Assembly: GCF_002113125.1 (NCBI RefSeq)
Contig: NZ_NEJP01000004.1
Coordinates: 186,001 to 250,000, forward strand
Length of the DNA: 64,000 nucleotides
DNA from: Pseudomonas sp. B20(2017)
GTDB lineage: Bacteria; Pseudomonadota; Gammaproteobacteria; Pseudomonadales; Pseudomonadaceae
Direction: 5' to 3'
The notes beneath the pieces were generated by a model. The model was given only the letters and a program-made list of their open reading frames with translations, made no database searches and was not told where the DNA came from. A program made the translations under genes and the position numbers. How positions within the stretch are numbered: the stretch's first letter is position 1; the number at the start of each line of letters is the position of its first letter. This document shows positions 44,169 through 53,099 of this stretch, piece after piece.

Positions 44169-44860
44169 TGAGCGCTCCTCGCGAAGCCGCGTGCGGCGCG
44201 TTTTTCCAGCAGGTGCATGCCGATCATCGCCAGCACGGTCAGGCACAGGTACATGAGCGCCGCCACCATATAGAAGGTGAATGGCTGCTTGGACACGGTC
44301 ACGCCGATCTGCGCGTGGCGCATGATTTCTTCCAGGCCAATGACCGACACCAGCGCGGTGTCCTTCATCAGGATCATGAACAGGTTGCCCAGGCCGGGCA
44401 GGGCGATGCGCCACATCTGCGGCATGATCAGTTTGGTGAAGATCCGCCATTTCGACAGGCCCAGGGCCACGCCTGCCTCACGGTGACCTTTGGGAATGGC
44501 GAGGATCGCGCCACGAAACACCTCTGTGGCGTAGGCGCCGAAGCACAGGCCCAGCGCAATGACGCCGGCGGCAAAGGCGCTGAGCTCCAGTTCGGGATTG
44601 CCGAGGAGCTCACCGAGCGCGCGCATGGCGTTGACCGTACCGAAGTAGATCAACAGCACCCAGAGCAATTCCGGGACACCGCGCACCAGGGTCGAATAGG
44701 TTCCGCCAAGCCATTGCAGCGGCTTGTACGGGGAAGTCTTGGCCAAGGCGCCGAGCAGACCGAGCACCAGCCCCAGGCACAGGGCCGAGAGTGCCAGTTT
44801 GACGGTCATCAGCGCGCCGGCGAAGAGCGCCGGGCCGAATCCGTGGAGGTCGATAATCAT
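44165..44860 (-). CDS. Polar amino-acid ABC transporter permease (first subunit)
   Basis: 231-aa HisQ-type permease. EAA-loop HREAGVALGLSKWRIFTKLIMP, membrane segments such as LALSALCLGLVLGLLGAL and TFYMVAALMYLCLTVLAMIGMHL. Pairs with the following permease. The family (His/Lys/Arg/Orn or opine) uptake cannot be narrowed further. Confidence 0.93.
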   Translation of the reverse strand: MIIDLHGFGPALFAGALMTVKLALSALCLGLVLGLLGALAKTSPYKPLQWLGGTYSTLVRGVPELLWVLLIYFGTVNAMRALGELLGNPELELSAFAAGVIALGLCFGAYATEVFRGAILAIPKGHREAGVALGLSKWRIFTKLIMPQMWRIALPGLGNLFMILMKDTALVSVIGLEEIMRHAQIGVTVSKQPFTFYMVAALMYLCLTVLAMIGMHLLEKRAARGFARSAQ

Positions 44861-44894
44861 GGATTTCTTTTCAAATCGCGGCAGGCAAGGCCGG

Positions 44895-44926
44895 GGATCG
44901 GCGCCGCCATGTGGCGGTGCCGATCC
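44895..44926 (-). promoter_or_regulatory. Strong hairpin between binding-protein and permease genes
   Basis: GGATCGGC...CCGCC/GGCGG...GCCGATCC (44895-44926), a near-perfect stem with only two unpaired bases and a 4-base loop, between the solute-binding protein gene and the first permease. Such a hairpin stabilises the upstream mRNA and lowers downstream expression, as in other binding-protein operons. Confidence 0.65.
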
Positions 44927-44938
44927 GGCAGGTCAGGA

Positions 44939-45685
44939 TCAGTAGATGCTGAACGGGAAGTACTTGTCGTTGATCTTCTTGTAGGTACCGTCGGCGACGA
45001 TTTCCTTCAGTGCGGCGTTCAGCTTCTCGCGGATCGGGTCGCCTTTACGTACAGCGATACCGATCTTGTCGCTTTCTTCCACCGGGTCGCCTTTGAATTC
45101 GTAGGCTTTGCCAGCGTCGCTTTTCAGCCACTCGTAGTTGACGTATTTGTCGGCGAGGATGCCGTCCAGACGACCGGAAGTCAGGTCGAGGTAGGCGTTT
45201 TCCTGGGTGTCGTAGAGTTTCACTTCGACGCCCGGCATGTTGTCTTCCATGTACGTACCGGCGAGGGTCGCGCGTTGGGCACCGATCACTTTGCCTTTCA
45301 GGGAGTCCTTGTCGGTCTTGAACTCTTTATCCTTCGGCGCGATGAATTGCAGCTTGTTGGAGTAGTACGGGTCGGTGAAGTCCACCGCTTGCTTGCGCTC
45401 GTCGGTGATCGACATCGAGGAGATCAGGAAGTCGAACTTCTTGGCGTTCAGGGCCGGGATGATGCCGTCCCAGTCCGAGGTCACTACGGAGCATTCAACT
45501 TTCATCTTGGCGCACAGAGCGTCGCCGATGTCCTTGTCGAAGCCGACGACGTTGCCGCTGGCGTCTTTGTTGTTGAACGGCGGGTAGGCCGCTTCGATGC
45601 CCATCTTCAGGGTCTCGGCCATGGCACCGGCGCTGAACGCGAGGGTGACGGCGGCGGCCAGGAAGACCTTTTTGTAGTTCTGCAT
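44939..45685 (-). CDS. Amino-acid ABC transporter solute-binding protein
   Basis: 248-aa periplasmic protein (HisJ/ArgT family). Signal peptide residues 1-23 ending GAMA. Family-3 SBP signature GFDKDIGDALCAKMK (about 50-64), ligand-contact region DGIIPALNAKKFDFLISSMSIT and ERKQAVDFTDPYY. One Cys pair (Cys60 and Cys67 approximately) as in arginine/lysine/ornithine proteins. Followed by the hairpin at 44895-44926. Confidence 0.94.
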   Translation of the reverse strand: MQNYKKVFLAAAVTLAFSAGAMAETLKMGIEAAYPPFNNKDASGNVVGFDKDIGDALCAKMKVECSVVTSDWDGIIPALNAKKFDFLISSMSITDERKQAVDFTDPYYSNKLQFIAPKDKEFKTDKDSLKGKVIGAQRATLAGTYMEDNMPGVEVKLYDTQENAYLDLTSGRLDGILADKYVNYEWLKSDAGKAYEFKGDPVEESDKIGIAVRKGDPIREKLNAALKEIVADGTYKKINDKYFPFSIY

Positions 45686-45698
45686 GCGGGTAGCTCCG

Positions 45699-46472
45699 TT
45701 AGCGGTTGCTGGACATGAATTGTTTGCAGCGCGCCGAAAGCGGGTTTTCGAACACCTGCTGTGGCGATCCTTGCTCTTCTACCAGGCCCTGGTGGAGGAA
45801 CACCACTTCGCTGGAGACCTGACGGGCAAAGCCCATTTCATGAGTCACGAGCAGCATGGTGCGGCCTTCTTCGGCCAATGCGCGGATGACATTAAGTACT
45901 TCCTGGACCATTTCCGGGTCAAGGGCGGAGGTGGGCTCGTCGAACAGGATCACCTTGGGCTGCATCGCCAGCGTGCGGGCAATCGCCGCGCGCTGTTGCT
46001 GGCCGCCGGACAGTTGCGCCGGGTAGGCGTGGCGCTTGTCGGCGATGCCGACCTTGGCCAGCAGCGCTTCGGCCACTTCGATGGCTTCGGCCTTGCTCTG
46101 GCCGAGCACGCGACGCGGGGCTTCGATGATGTTGTCGAGCACGCTCATGTGCGGCCACAGATTAAAGTTTTGAAACACAAAACCAATCTCGGAGCGCAGG
46201 CGGTTGATCTGTTTACCGTCGGCGGCAACCAGTTCCCCATTCTTGGCGGCCTTGAGCTTGAGCTCTTCCCCGGCCACCAGGATCTGGCCCTGATGCGGGT
46301 TTTCCAACAGGTTGATGCAACGCAGGAACGTGGACTTGCCGGAACCGGAGGAACCCAGGATCGAGATCACATCGCCGTCGCGGGCGGTCAGCGAGATGCC
46401 TTTGAGCACCTCAAGCTGTCCGTAGCGTTTGTGCAAGTTGCGGATTTCAAGCGCGGGCGTGGCCTCAGCCAT
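45699..46472 (-). CDS. Amino-acid ABC transporter ATP-binding protein
   Basis: 257-aa ATPase of the HisP/GlnQ class. Walker A GSSGSGKSTFLR (about 40-51), signature LSGGQQQRAAIARTLA, Walker B VILFDEPTSALDP, H-loop VTHEMGFAR. First gene of the operon with the binding protein 13 bases behind. Divergent from gabP. Confidence 0.96.
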   Translation of the reverse strand: MAEATPALEIRNLHKRYGQLEVLKGISLTARDGDVISILGSSGSGKSTFLRCINLLENPHQGQILVAGEELKLKAAKNGELVAADGKQINRLRSEIGFVFQNFNLWPHMSVLDNIIEAPRRVLGQSKAEAIEVAEALLAKVGIADKRHAYPAQLSGGQQQRAAIARTLAMQPKVILFDEPTSALDPEMVQEVLNVIRALAEEGRTMLLVTHEMGFARQVSSEVVFLHQGLVEEQGSPQQVFENPLSARCKQFMSSNR

Positions 46473-47024
46473 GTGCGTTCCTCATATATGTTGCGCTCCT
46501 GCTGTTGGTTGGCCTTCCTGGCGAGGCGGCCAAGCTAGCATAGCGTTTCAATGGCAGCCAACAGCGCTACGGGCGGTAAACGGATGGCCTGTGGCAGGTT
46601 GTCGCATCGGCGCAGCAGACTGTCGCCCCATCAACAACCGAACGGGTGTTTGAACGTTGATTCCCGTGGGTGTCGCGTAAAAAAAGGCGCGATGTTGCCA
46701 CCTTTGGCGGGGTGTTGGAAGCGCTATCCGGCCGATCGTTCCTCATTCGCCCTTTTATTGTGCATCCCGCACTTTTTCAGTGTGTTTCTGGTGCGCTGAT
46801 TAGTTTGAAAAGTGGGTCGCAGGGTAACGCTTTGGCGAAAGGCCATTATTCTCAAGGACTTGCGATGACTGTCCGGTCGCGCTAGAAACCGCAGGCCAGA
46901 AGAGTTTGAAACATTTTGGCGCAATTATTGCGTGCAGAATCTGGAACGCCCCGTTGGATTCTTTTTACGAGAAGGAACGCCAGACGGGCCGGACGCAATC
47001 GCTTTCCTCGCAAAGGTAGTTTCA
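46473..47024. other. Divergent control region between the ABC operon and gabP
   Basis: 552 bases without a gene. The right end carries a sigma-54-type promoter for gabP (46916-46932). The left part has no clear operator for the ABC operon that I can see. Confidence 0.5.
46916..46932 (+). promoter_or_regulatory. Sigma-54-type promoter of gabP
   Basis: TTGGCGCAATTATTGC: GG at 46918-46919 and GC at 46930-46931 with 10 bases between, as the -24/-12 element requires (consensus TGGCAC-N5-TTGC). It would start transcription near 46943, 80 bases before the gabP ATG. Confidence 0.6.
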
Positions 47025-48416
47025 ATGAGCAGTACCCAAAGCTCCAATGGCCTCGAACAGGGGCTCAAACCGCGTCATGTGACCATGCTGTCGATCGCCG
47101 GGGTGATCGGTGCAGGTCTGTTCGTCGGCTCCGGCCACGCCATCGCCGCTGCCGGCCCTGCTGTTCTGCTGGCTTACGCCGCTGCTGGCGCGCTGGTTGT
47201 GCTGGTGATGCGCATGCTCGGCGAAATGGCTGTTGCCTCGCCTGATACCGGCTCGTTCTCGACTTACGCCGACCGTGCCATCGGGCATTGGGCCGGTTTC
47301 ACCATCGGCTGGTTGTACTGGTGGTTCTGGGTCCTGGTGATTCCGCTGGAAGCCAACGCCGCTGCAACCATCCTGCACGCGTGGTTCCCGGGTGTGGAAA
47401 TCTGGGTCTTCGCGCTGATCATCACCATGCTGCTGACCGTGACCAACCTGTTCAGCGTGAAAAACTACGGTGAGTTCGAATTCTGGTTCGCCCTGCTCAA
47501 AGTCGTGGCGATCATCGGTTTCATCATCCTCGGCGTTGCGGCCATTTTCGGCTTCCTGCCGAACAGCCAGGTCAGCGGCGTTTCGCACATCTTCGACACC
47601 CAAGGCTTCCTGCCGAACGGCATGGGCGCGGTACTGGGCGCGATCCTGACCACCATGTTCTCCTTCATGGGCACCGAAATCGTGACCATCGCGGCCGCGG
47701 AATCGAAGAACCCTGGCAAACAGATCTCCAAGGCCACCAACTCGGTGATCTGGCGGATCGGCCTGTTCTACCTCGTATCGATCTTCATCGTTGTGGCCCT
47801 GGTGCCATGGAACGACCCGGTTCTGGCCAGCCTCGGCTCCTACCAGACCGTGCTTGAGCGCATGGGCATCCCGAATGCCAAGATGATCGTCGACATCGTG
47901 GTTCTGGTGGCAGTGACCAGTTGCCTGAACTCGGCGCTGTACACCTCTTCGCGCATGCTGTTCTCCCTCGGCAAGCGTGGCGATGCTCCGGCCATGTCGA
48001 CCCGCACCAACAAGAGCGGCACGCCTTACTGGGCGGTGATGCTGTCCACCGGCGCAGCGTTCCTGTGCACTTTCGCCAACTACGTGGCCCCGGCTGCGGT
48101 GTTCGAGTTCCTGCTGGCCAGCTCCGGCGCGATCGCACTGCTGGTTTACCTGGTGATCGCGATTTCGCAACTGCGCATGCGTAAACAACGCATGGCTCGC
48201 GGCGAGAAAATCGTTTTCAGCATGTGGCTGTTCCCGGGTCTGACCTACGCGGTGATCGTATTCATCGTGGCGGCCCTGACCATCATGCTGTTCCAGGACG
48301 CCCACCGCGTGGAAATCCTCGCGACCGGCTTGCTCAGCCTGTTGGTGGTCGCTGCCGGTCTGCTGGTGGCCCGCCGCCGCAATCTGGAAAAACGTGGCGC
48401 AGCGGTTCTGAACTGA
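47025..48416 (+). CDS. gabP: GABA permease GabP
   Basis: 463-aa inner-membrane amino-acid/proton symporter of the APC family, 12 helices. N-terminal GLKPRHVTMLSIAGVIGAGLF (TM1 'GGxIGxGLF' type) and the TM3-TM6 SMGTEIVTIAAAESKNPGKQ-like stretch FMGTEIVTIAAAESKNP identify the GabP/YvbW branch. It takes up 4-aminobutyrate and related amines. ATG 47025 is chosen because it follows the AAAGGTA ribosome site; an upstream frame start at 46932 lies over the promoter. The sigma-54 promoter suggests nitrogen control. Confidence 0.9.
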   Translation: MSSTQSSNGLEQGLKPRHVTMLSIAGVIGAGLFVGSGHAIAAAGPAVLLAYAAAGALVVLVMRMLGEMAVASPDTGSFSTYADRAIGHWAGFTIGWLYWWFWVLVIPLEANAAATILHAWFPGVEIWVFALIITMLLTVTNLFSVKNYGEFEFWFALLKVVAIIGFIILGVAAIFGFLPNSQVSGVSHIFDTQGFLPNGMGAVLGAILTTMFSFMGTEIVTIAAAESKNPGKQISKATNSVIWRIGLFYLVSIFIVVALVPWNDPVLASLGSYQTVLERMGIPNAKMIVDIVVLVAVTSCLNSALYTSSRMLFSLGKRGDAPAMSTRTNKSGTPYWAVMLSTGAAFLCTFANYVAPAAVFEFLLASSGAIALLVYLVIAISQLRMRKQRMARGEKIVFSMWLFPGLTYAVIVFIVAALTIMLFQDAHRVEILATGLLSLLVVAAGLLVARRRNLEKRGAAVLN

Positions 48417-48429
48417 TCCGCAACGCATA

Positions 48430-48471
48430 ACAAAAACGGCCGCTGTCAGTGATGACAAGCGGCCGTTTTTG
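48430..48471 (+). terminator. Bidirectional terminator after gabP
   Basis: ACAAAAACGGCCGCTGTCA/TGACAAGCGGCCGTTTTTGT (48430-48471), T-rich on both strands; gabP converges here with the small acidic gene. Confidence 0.92.
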
Positions 48472-48485
48472 TTACTGCGGGCGGT

Positions 48486-48938
48486 TTATTCGCTCTTCTC
48501 TTCCTGCGCTTCCACCGACTGACCGTAGGTGTCCAGCGCAATCCCGAAATCGCTGATGAACTCCGGCTCGCTCAACCATGCCTGGGCAGTTTCGCGATCC
48601 ATTCCATCGGCCCACATGCGGTAGTCGATCAGCATGTCGGCGGCCAGGTGAGTGGCGGCCATGCCTTCGTTCTCGGCGTTCTCCATGTCCAGCAGATCAG
48701 GATGATCGACGATGATGAACGCCAGCTCGCGGAGCAGCGTCAGCAGCATTTCGTTGCGGCTGACGGCTTCGGCGTCGCGCATCTTGCTGAACATTGCCAG
48801 GGTGTATTCCGGGATCGGCTCGCCGATTTCACCCAGGTCATCGTCCAGCGCGACGGGTTTTCTGCCGTGGATATTGATCTGCTTGGCTTTGGCCTTGGCG
48901 CGTTTGGCGCGTTTCTGTTGCTTGTTCAGGGATGCCAT
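48486..48938 (-). CDS. Acidic tandem-duplicated protein, copy 2
   Basis: 150-aa protein. The first ~20 residues are Lys/Arg-rich (MASLNKQQKRAKRAKAKAKQ), the rest is strongly acidic with two helices (YTLAMFSKMRDAEAVSRNEM; ADMLIDYRMWADGM). It is a paralogue of the next gene (48945-49358): both begin MAS(L/A)NKQQKRA(K/A)RA and end in acidic segments. Neither has a known domain. The basic tail could bind RNA or DNA, the rest a partner. Confidence 0.75.
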   Translation of the reverse strand: MASLNKQQKRAKRAKAKAKQINIHGRKPVALDDDLGEIGEPIPEYTLAMFSKMRDAEAVSRNEMLLTLLRELAFIIVDHPDLLDMENAENEGMAATHLAADMLIDYRMWADGMDRETAQAWLSEPEFISDFGIALDTYGQSVEAQEEKSE

Positions 48939-48944
48939 GGGAAC

Positions 48945-49358
48945 TCAGTTTTTCTGTTGGGTTTGTGCGGCGATTGCTTCGGACGCGGCCACATAGTCTT
49001 TCTGGAAGTCCGGCGATTCGATCCACGCCAGAGCGCCGGCCTCGTCGGTCTCGGTGGACCACTGGCGGTACTCGATCAGCGCGGCGAGGATGAAATCCAT
49101 CGCGCCTTCTTCGCCTTCCTGCTCGTACACCAACTCCAGCAGCGGGTCTTCAAGGAACGCAGTGCACATGGCCTGCTGGCTGATTTTTTCGGCGTCGATC
49201 ATTTTCTTGAACAGTTCTGTCAGGTCCACCGACTCGAAATCGATGCGGTCGTCGTTCGGGTCCAGCTCGACCGGTGCTTCCGCACGTTTGGTACGGTTCT
49301 GCTTGGCCTTGGTCTTGGCCCGGGCGGCGCGTTTTTGCTGCTTGTTGGCGGAAGCCAT
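48945..49358 (-). CDS. Acidic tandem-duplicated protein, copy 1
   Basis: 137-aa paralogue of the gene 48486-48938, 6 bases upstream of it. Basic N-terminus (MASANKQQKRAARAKTKAKQ) and acidic body (ELFKKMIDAEKISQQAM, MDFILAALIEYRQW). Start ATG 49358 gives matching N-termini with the copy; the upstream frame is longer but not conserved. Unknown function; tandem duplication with quick divergence. Confidence 0.75.
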   Translation of the reverse strand: MASANKQQKRAARAKTKAKQNRTKRAEAPVELDPNDDRIDFESVDLTELFKKMIDAEKISQQAMCTAFLEDPLLELVYEQEGEEGAMDFILAALIEYRQWSTETDEAGALAWIESPDFQKDYVAASEAIAAQTQQKN

Positions 49359-49378
49359 GGTGTGTGTTCCGTGGTGCG

Positions 49379-50350
49379 TTAAAGGGCTTGGCTGCGTGGG
49401 ATTTTGCGCCCCGGTGTGTCGGAGGCCAGTTCGCCGGTCTGCAGCCAGGTCAGAGCGATGGGCCATAGTGTGGCTTGGTATGCGCTGCGAAAAAAGGCGA
49501 AATGTCCGACTTGCTGCTCACCGATGTCTTGCGGCTCGATTCGCAGGTGGGTCTTTTGCGCGTTGTGGAAGTAAGCGAGCAAGCGTTCGATGGCGGGAAT
49601 CGTGCCGTAGGGATCGTCACTGATGCTGATTGCCAGGGCTTTGGCCCGGACATTGGCGAAGGGCAGGTCCGCCATGGTTCTACCGCTCGGGCGCCGCTCA
49701 TAACGCGCGGCAGGCGTGCTCCAGTCGCGAACCACGCCGGCGGGCGTGTCTTCAAGCCAGCCAAGCCGTTTGCCCGGAAAGTAGCCACACAACAGCGTGA
49801 CCAGCGGCATCAGCAGGTGCCATTTGCCGAACATCCGCCAGCGGTGCTCGGGCGCGTAATCGCGCCAGTAAGCGAATTGCGCACCGACCGTCACCAGTCG
49901 TCGGATTATCTTCCCGGACGCCCCCAGACCTGCTGCGCAGCCGCCGAAGCTGTGCCCGACCACATCGATCGGCTGCCCGGGAAACTCCCGCTGCGCACGT
50001 TTGAGCATCGCCTCGAAATCCAGCGCGCCCCAATCCGTCCACGAGGCCTGCAAATGCCTCATCGACTTTGGCCGCGACTCGCCAATACCCCGGTAGTCGT
50101 AAATGATCACGTCGAACCCATTGGCGAACAGATACGCCGCGAAGCGAGAGTAGTGGCGGCAGCGTACGGACGTGGCGGCGTTGATGATAACCACCGGGCG
50201 CTGTGGATCCGGCGAAGCGTGGCGCCAGGTGAAACCGCCGAGCAGATAGCCGTCGGCGGCAGGCTCGTGGAAGGGTTTGTCCTGAACATCGCTTGCGAGC
50301 GCGGTTCTGTTCCGAGCCTCTTCCAGTGCGTGCCTCTCTTGAAAACCCAT
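49379..50350 (-). CDS. Alpha/beta hydrolase
   Basis: 323-aa cytosolic protein. Nucleophile motif VVGHSFGGCAAG (Ser about residue 138), lid-type insertion around RWRMFGKWHLLMPLVTLLCGYFPG, catalytic acid region AISISDDPYGTIPA, and C-terminal His in GHFAFFRS. FDVIIYDYRGIGES is the typical oxyanion-hole side. Substrate unknown. ATG 50350 set by family length; a further upstream frame is less likely. Confidence 0.85.
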   Translation of the reverse strand: MGFQERHALEEARNRTALASDVQDKPFHEPAADGYLLGGFTWRHASPDPQRPVVIINAATSVRCRHYSRFAAYLFANGFDVIIYDYRGIGESRPKSMRHLQASWTDWGALDFEAMLKRAQREFPGQPIDVVGHSFGGCAAGLGASGKIIRRLVTVGAQFAYWRDYAPEHRWRMFGKWHLLMPLVTLLCGYFPGKRLGWLEDTPAGVVRDWSTPAARYERRPSGRTMADLPFANVRAKALAISISDDPYGTIPAIERLLAYFHNAQKTHLRIEPQDIGEQQVGHFAFFRSAYQATLWPIALTWLQTGELASDTPGRKIPRSQAL

Positions 50351-50419
50351 GGCTCTCGACCTTCGCGGAGTAGCTGCCAACGATAGTCCCCGCCGGCTCG
50401 GTGAACAATCCGTCGGCGG

Positions 50420-51478
50420 TCAATCAGCTGTCTGATCGCTCAAGCGTTCTTCCAGCAGCGTGTGTTCGCGGTTCAACTCCGCTCGCAACTCCTCTTCGCT
50501 CGGTAGCACCAGTTTGTAGCTGCTGGCAAACAGTTGTTCATTGCCCTTGAGGATCGTGTAGCGCGCCACCGATTCATTTTGCTGTGCGCAGAGGATGATC
50601 CCCACCGTTGGCCCGTCGCCTTCGCTGCGTTTGAGGTCATCGTACATACGGATGTACATATTCATCTGGCCCACGTCCCGGGCGCTGAGTTTGCCGCGCT
50701 TCAGATCCAGGATGACGAAGCATTTGAGCAGGTAGTTGTAGAACACCAGGTCAATGTAAAAATCATCGTCGCCAGCGCTGATGCGTTGCTGGCGACCGAC
50801 AAAAGCGAAGCCCTTGCCCAGTTCTAGGAGAAATCCCTGGAGCTGGTCGATCAAGGCTTGCTCCAGTTCGGATTCCTGAAGCTTGCCCGGTGAGGGTAGA
50901 CCGAGAAACTCCAGCAGGACGGGGTCTCTGATGAATTCCCGGGGATTGCTTTTCATCGCGGCAATGTTGGTCGCCGCCTCTGCATAGACGTCGGTTTTGT
51001 CTCGGCTCATCAACAGGCGTTCGTAGTAGAGCGTGTTGATCTGGCGATCCAGTGCACGGCTTGACCAGTTTTGTGCAGCGGCTTCGTTCATGTACCACTG
51101 CCGGGCCGGTTCGCTTTCTATCCCCAAAAGTTTGCGGTAGTGCGTCCAGCTCAATTCGTGACGCAGTGCGTCACGAATTGGAAATGCCTGATAAAACAAG
51201 CGCATGTAGCGAAGGTTGGAAGAATCAAAGCCTTTCCCAAAGTCCGCAGTGAGTTCCTTTGCCAACGTAGCCAGAAGCTGTTTTCCGTACCCCGCACGCC
51301 GGGCACCCTGTTGCTCGAACTCGACAATGTGTCGCCCGATCTGCCAGCAGGTCTGGACCTGAATCGTGTCGACCGTTCGCAGCACTTTCTGCCGCGCCTC
51401 GCGTATCAGTTCGCCCAGGTCGCCCAGTAGCGAATCAATTTTTGGATCTTGCGTGTCAGCAGGTTTTAGTTGGCTCAT
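50420..51478 (-). CDS. YhcG-family PD-(D/E)xK nuclease (DUF1016)
   Basis: 352-aa protein of the family long called DUF1016. The N-terminal part (QTCWQIGRHIVEFEQQGARRAGYGKQLL) is the DUF1016_N helical domain; the nuclease core follows: DDDFYIDLVFYNYLLKCFVILDLKRGKLSARDVGQM carries the PD-(D/E)xK residues (Asp, Asp, Lys). Such proteins are found with restriction, toxin-antitoxin and mobile islands. Standing alone here; start at ATG 51478 with GGAAG before it. Confidence 0.85.
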   Translation of the reverse strand: MSQLKPADTQDPKIDSLLGDLGELIREARQKVLRTVDTIQVQTCWQIGRHIVEFEQQGARRAGYGKQLLATLAKELTADFGKGFDSSNLRYMRLFYQAFPIRDALRHELSWTHYRKLLGIESEPARQWYMNEAAAQNWSSRALDRQINTLYYERLLMSRDKTDVYAEAATNIAAMKSNPREFIRDPVLLEFLGLPSPGKLQESELEQALIDQLQGFLLELGKGFAFVGRQQRISAGDDDFYIDLVFYNYLLKCFVILDLKRGKLSARDVGQMNMYIRMYDDLKRSEGDGPTVGIILCAQQNESVARYTILKGNEQLFASSYKLVLPSEEELRAELNREHTLLEERLSDQTAD

Positions 51479-51738
51479 CAGGTCTTCCGGCTCAGAGGGA
51501 ACAGAAGCAAGAGCATGCCAATTGCCTTGGCCTGGGGATGCCGGCCGCATCTGATGCCACTGAAGGAAGAGTGGGCGGGTTTTGCGAGATCAGGCTGACG
51601 AAGTCCGCGAACGAGCAGTACGGCGTGTAGTCCTTTTCGTATCAACCGCAACTCCCAATCGTTCTAAAACCCACCCCGCAAGACAAAATCTAAAAAGAGG
51701 TAACGATTGGGTTCCGCGAGAGCCCGGGAGTCGTCCTC

Positions 51739-52188
51739 ATGAAACGCGTTCTTTCATTTGTGCTGCCCGTTGCCGCTGCGGCAGTGCTGCTGTTTCCGAT
51801 CATGGCGCAGGCTGCAAGCCTGGATCCGGTCGACAGTTCCGCTGTGCAGGCTCAGCAGCAAGAGCAAAACGGCGTTCGCTATCTGGCCGGCGGGATTGGC
51901 GAAGATGAGTCGAAAGCCATTCAGCAATCCGCGGGCTACAACCTGCACATGACGTTCGCGGTCGGCATGCAAAACCAATACACCGCCGACGTCGACGTGA
52001 TGATTCAGAAAGCCCCCGGCCAGACCGTGCTGACGCTGAATCAGACCGGGCCATTGGTCTACGTGCAGTTGCCGCCCGGCAAATACACGGTCGTCGCGAC
52101 CCGCAATGGTGAAATACGCCGGGATGCGGCCGAAATAGGCGGCGGTGCTGCGCGCAATCTGGTTTTTCACTGGAATGACAACAGCTAG
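51739..52188 (+). CDS. Secreted protein with carboxypeptidase-regulatory-like fold
   Basis: 149-aa periplasmic or exported protein. Signal peptide residues 1-25 (cleavage after AQA). The mature part is beta-rich (YNLHMTFAVGMQNQYTADVDV; VLTLNQTGPLVYVQLPPGKYTVVATRNGE), the last pattern ('GPxxxxxLPPGxYxVxA') being like that of carboxypeptidase-regulatory or Ig-like domains. No close family named. Single gene, convergent with the membrane-protein gene 5 bases after its stop. Confidence 0.75.
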   Translation: MKRVLSFVLPVAAAAVLLFPIMAQAASLDPVDSSAVQAQQQEQNGVRYLAGGIGEDESKAIQQSAGYNLHMTFAVGMQNQYTADVDVMIQKAPGQTVLTLNQTGPLVYVQLPPGKYTVVATRNGEIRRDAAEIGGGAARNLVFHWNDNS

Positions 52189-52193
52189 TAGCG

Positions 52194-52523
52194 TTACCGG
52201 TCGCGCCGGGATGGCGTGACCGTTGCCGTGCGGCCCAGCCAGATCAATACCCATGCTGCGCCCGACAGGAAGAGGGCGAGGAGGCAATGCGTGGCGATGG
52301 CAAACCAGAAGTTGGCCGGTTGTGTGGTCAACGAATACACGGCGAAGTGTTTGCCGCGTGCCATGTTGCCGATGCGTCCCTGAATCAGACCGTCCACGGT
52401 TTCATAGGCGATCAGGCCGATACACAGGATCAGCACCAGGCCGAGAGCGATCATCAGCCAGTTGGTGCGTTTTACAGGGGGGGCGGGATGGGGCAGGGGG
52501 ACGCGGGTTCTTTTCTGGTTCAT
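52194..52523 (-). CDS. Small inner-membrane protein
   Basis: 109-aa protein with two helices (NWLMIALGLVLILCIGLIAYET at about 21-42, FWFAIATHCLLALFLSGAAWVLIWL at about 72-96), both ends in the cytoplasm by the positive-inside rule (first 15 residues and last 10 are basic). Unknown function; conserved-looking only by its composition. Confidence 0.7.
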   Translation of the reverse strand: MNQKRTRVPLPHPAPPVKRTNWLMIALGLVLILCIGLIAYETVDGLIQGRIGNMARGKHFAVYSLTTQPANFWFAIATHCLLALFLSGAAWVLIWLGRTATVTPSRRDR

Positions 52524-52619
52524 CGCGGGGATGACCCTCTTCCATAAGGGTTGAGCAACGTATCGCGAATTCCGGCCTGCAAGAAGGGCTGAATCGGGTC
52601 GTCATCAAATCGCAGGCAT

Positions 52620-52653
52620 AAAAAAACCCTGAATCTTGCGATTCAGGGTTTTC
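52620..52653 (-). terminator. Terminator after tRNA-Phe
   Basis: AAAACCCTGAATC/GATTCAGGGTTTT (52623-52652) with a 4-base loop and a T-run on the minus strand, 8 bases past the tRNA 3' end. Confidence 0.9.
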
Positions 52654-52659
52654 GGTATT

Positions 52660-52735
52660 TGGTGCCCAGAGACGGAATCGAACCGCCGACACGGGGATTT
52701 TCAATCCCCTGCTCTACCGACTGAGCTATCTGGGC
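52660..52735 (-). tRNA. tRNA-Phe(GAA)
   Basis: 76 bases with encoded CCA. Minus strand: acceptor GCCCAGA pairs with TCTGGGC, anticodon loop TTGAAAA (anticodon GAA) on stem GGGGA/TCCCC, T-loop GGTTCGATTCC. Serves UUC/UUU. Confidence 0.97.
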
Positions 52736-52826
52736 AACGGGGCGCATTAAAAGGGTTTTTCGGATTTACGTCAACGACTTTTTTAAAATTTCTTAAATTA
52801 ATTCCGTCGCTTACGAAATCCGGGGG

Positions 52827-53099
52827 TTATTCGGCTGGCGGAACGTAGCCTTCGGCCTGAGCGTATTCCTCGCCGGAGAAGTACTTGTCCATTTCGCCCT
52901 GGAGAAATTTGCGGTCTTCGGCGTTCATCATGTTCAGGCGTTTTTCGTTGATCAGCAGGGTCTGGTGTTTCTGCCAGTCAGCCCAGGCCTTGGCCGAGAC
53001 GTGTTCGAAGATGTCCTGGCCCTTGGCGCCCGGGTACGGTGGGCGCTCCAGACCTTCGAGTTGTTCTTTGTACTTGCGGCACATTACGGTGCGGGTCAT
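52827..53099 (-). CDS. yggX: Fe(II) trafficking protein YggX
   Basis: 90-aa cytosolic protein guarding iron from oxidation. The family start [24 protein letters not shown] (Cys7 conserved) and [27 protein letters not shown] are unmistakable. Last gene of the asmA-mutY-yggX unit; its start overlaps the mutY stop by 4 bases. Confidence 0.96.
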   Translation of the reverse strand: MTRTVMCRKYKEQLEGLERPPYPGAKGQDIFEHVSAKAWADWQKHQTLLINEKRLNMMNAEDRKFLQGEMDKYFSGEEYAQAEGYVPPAE

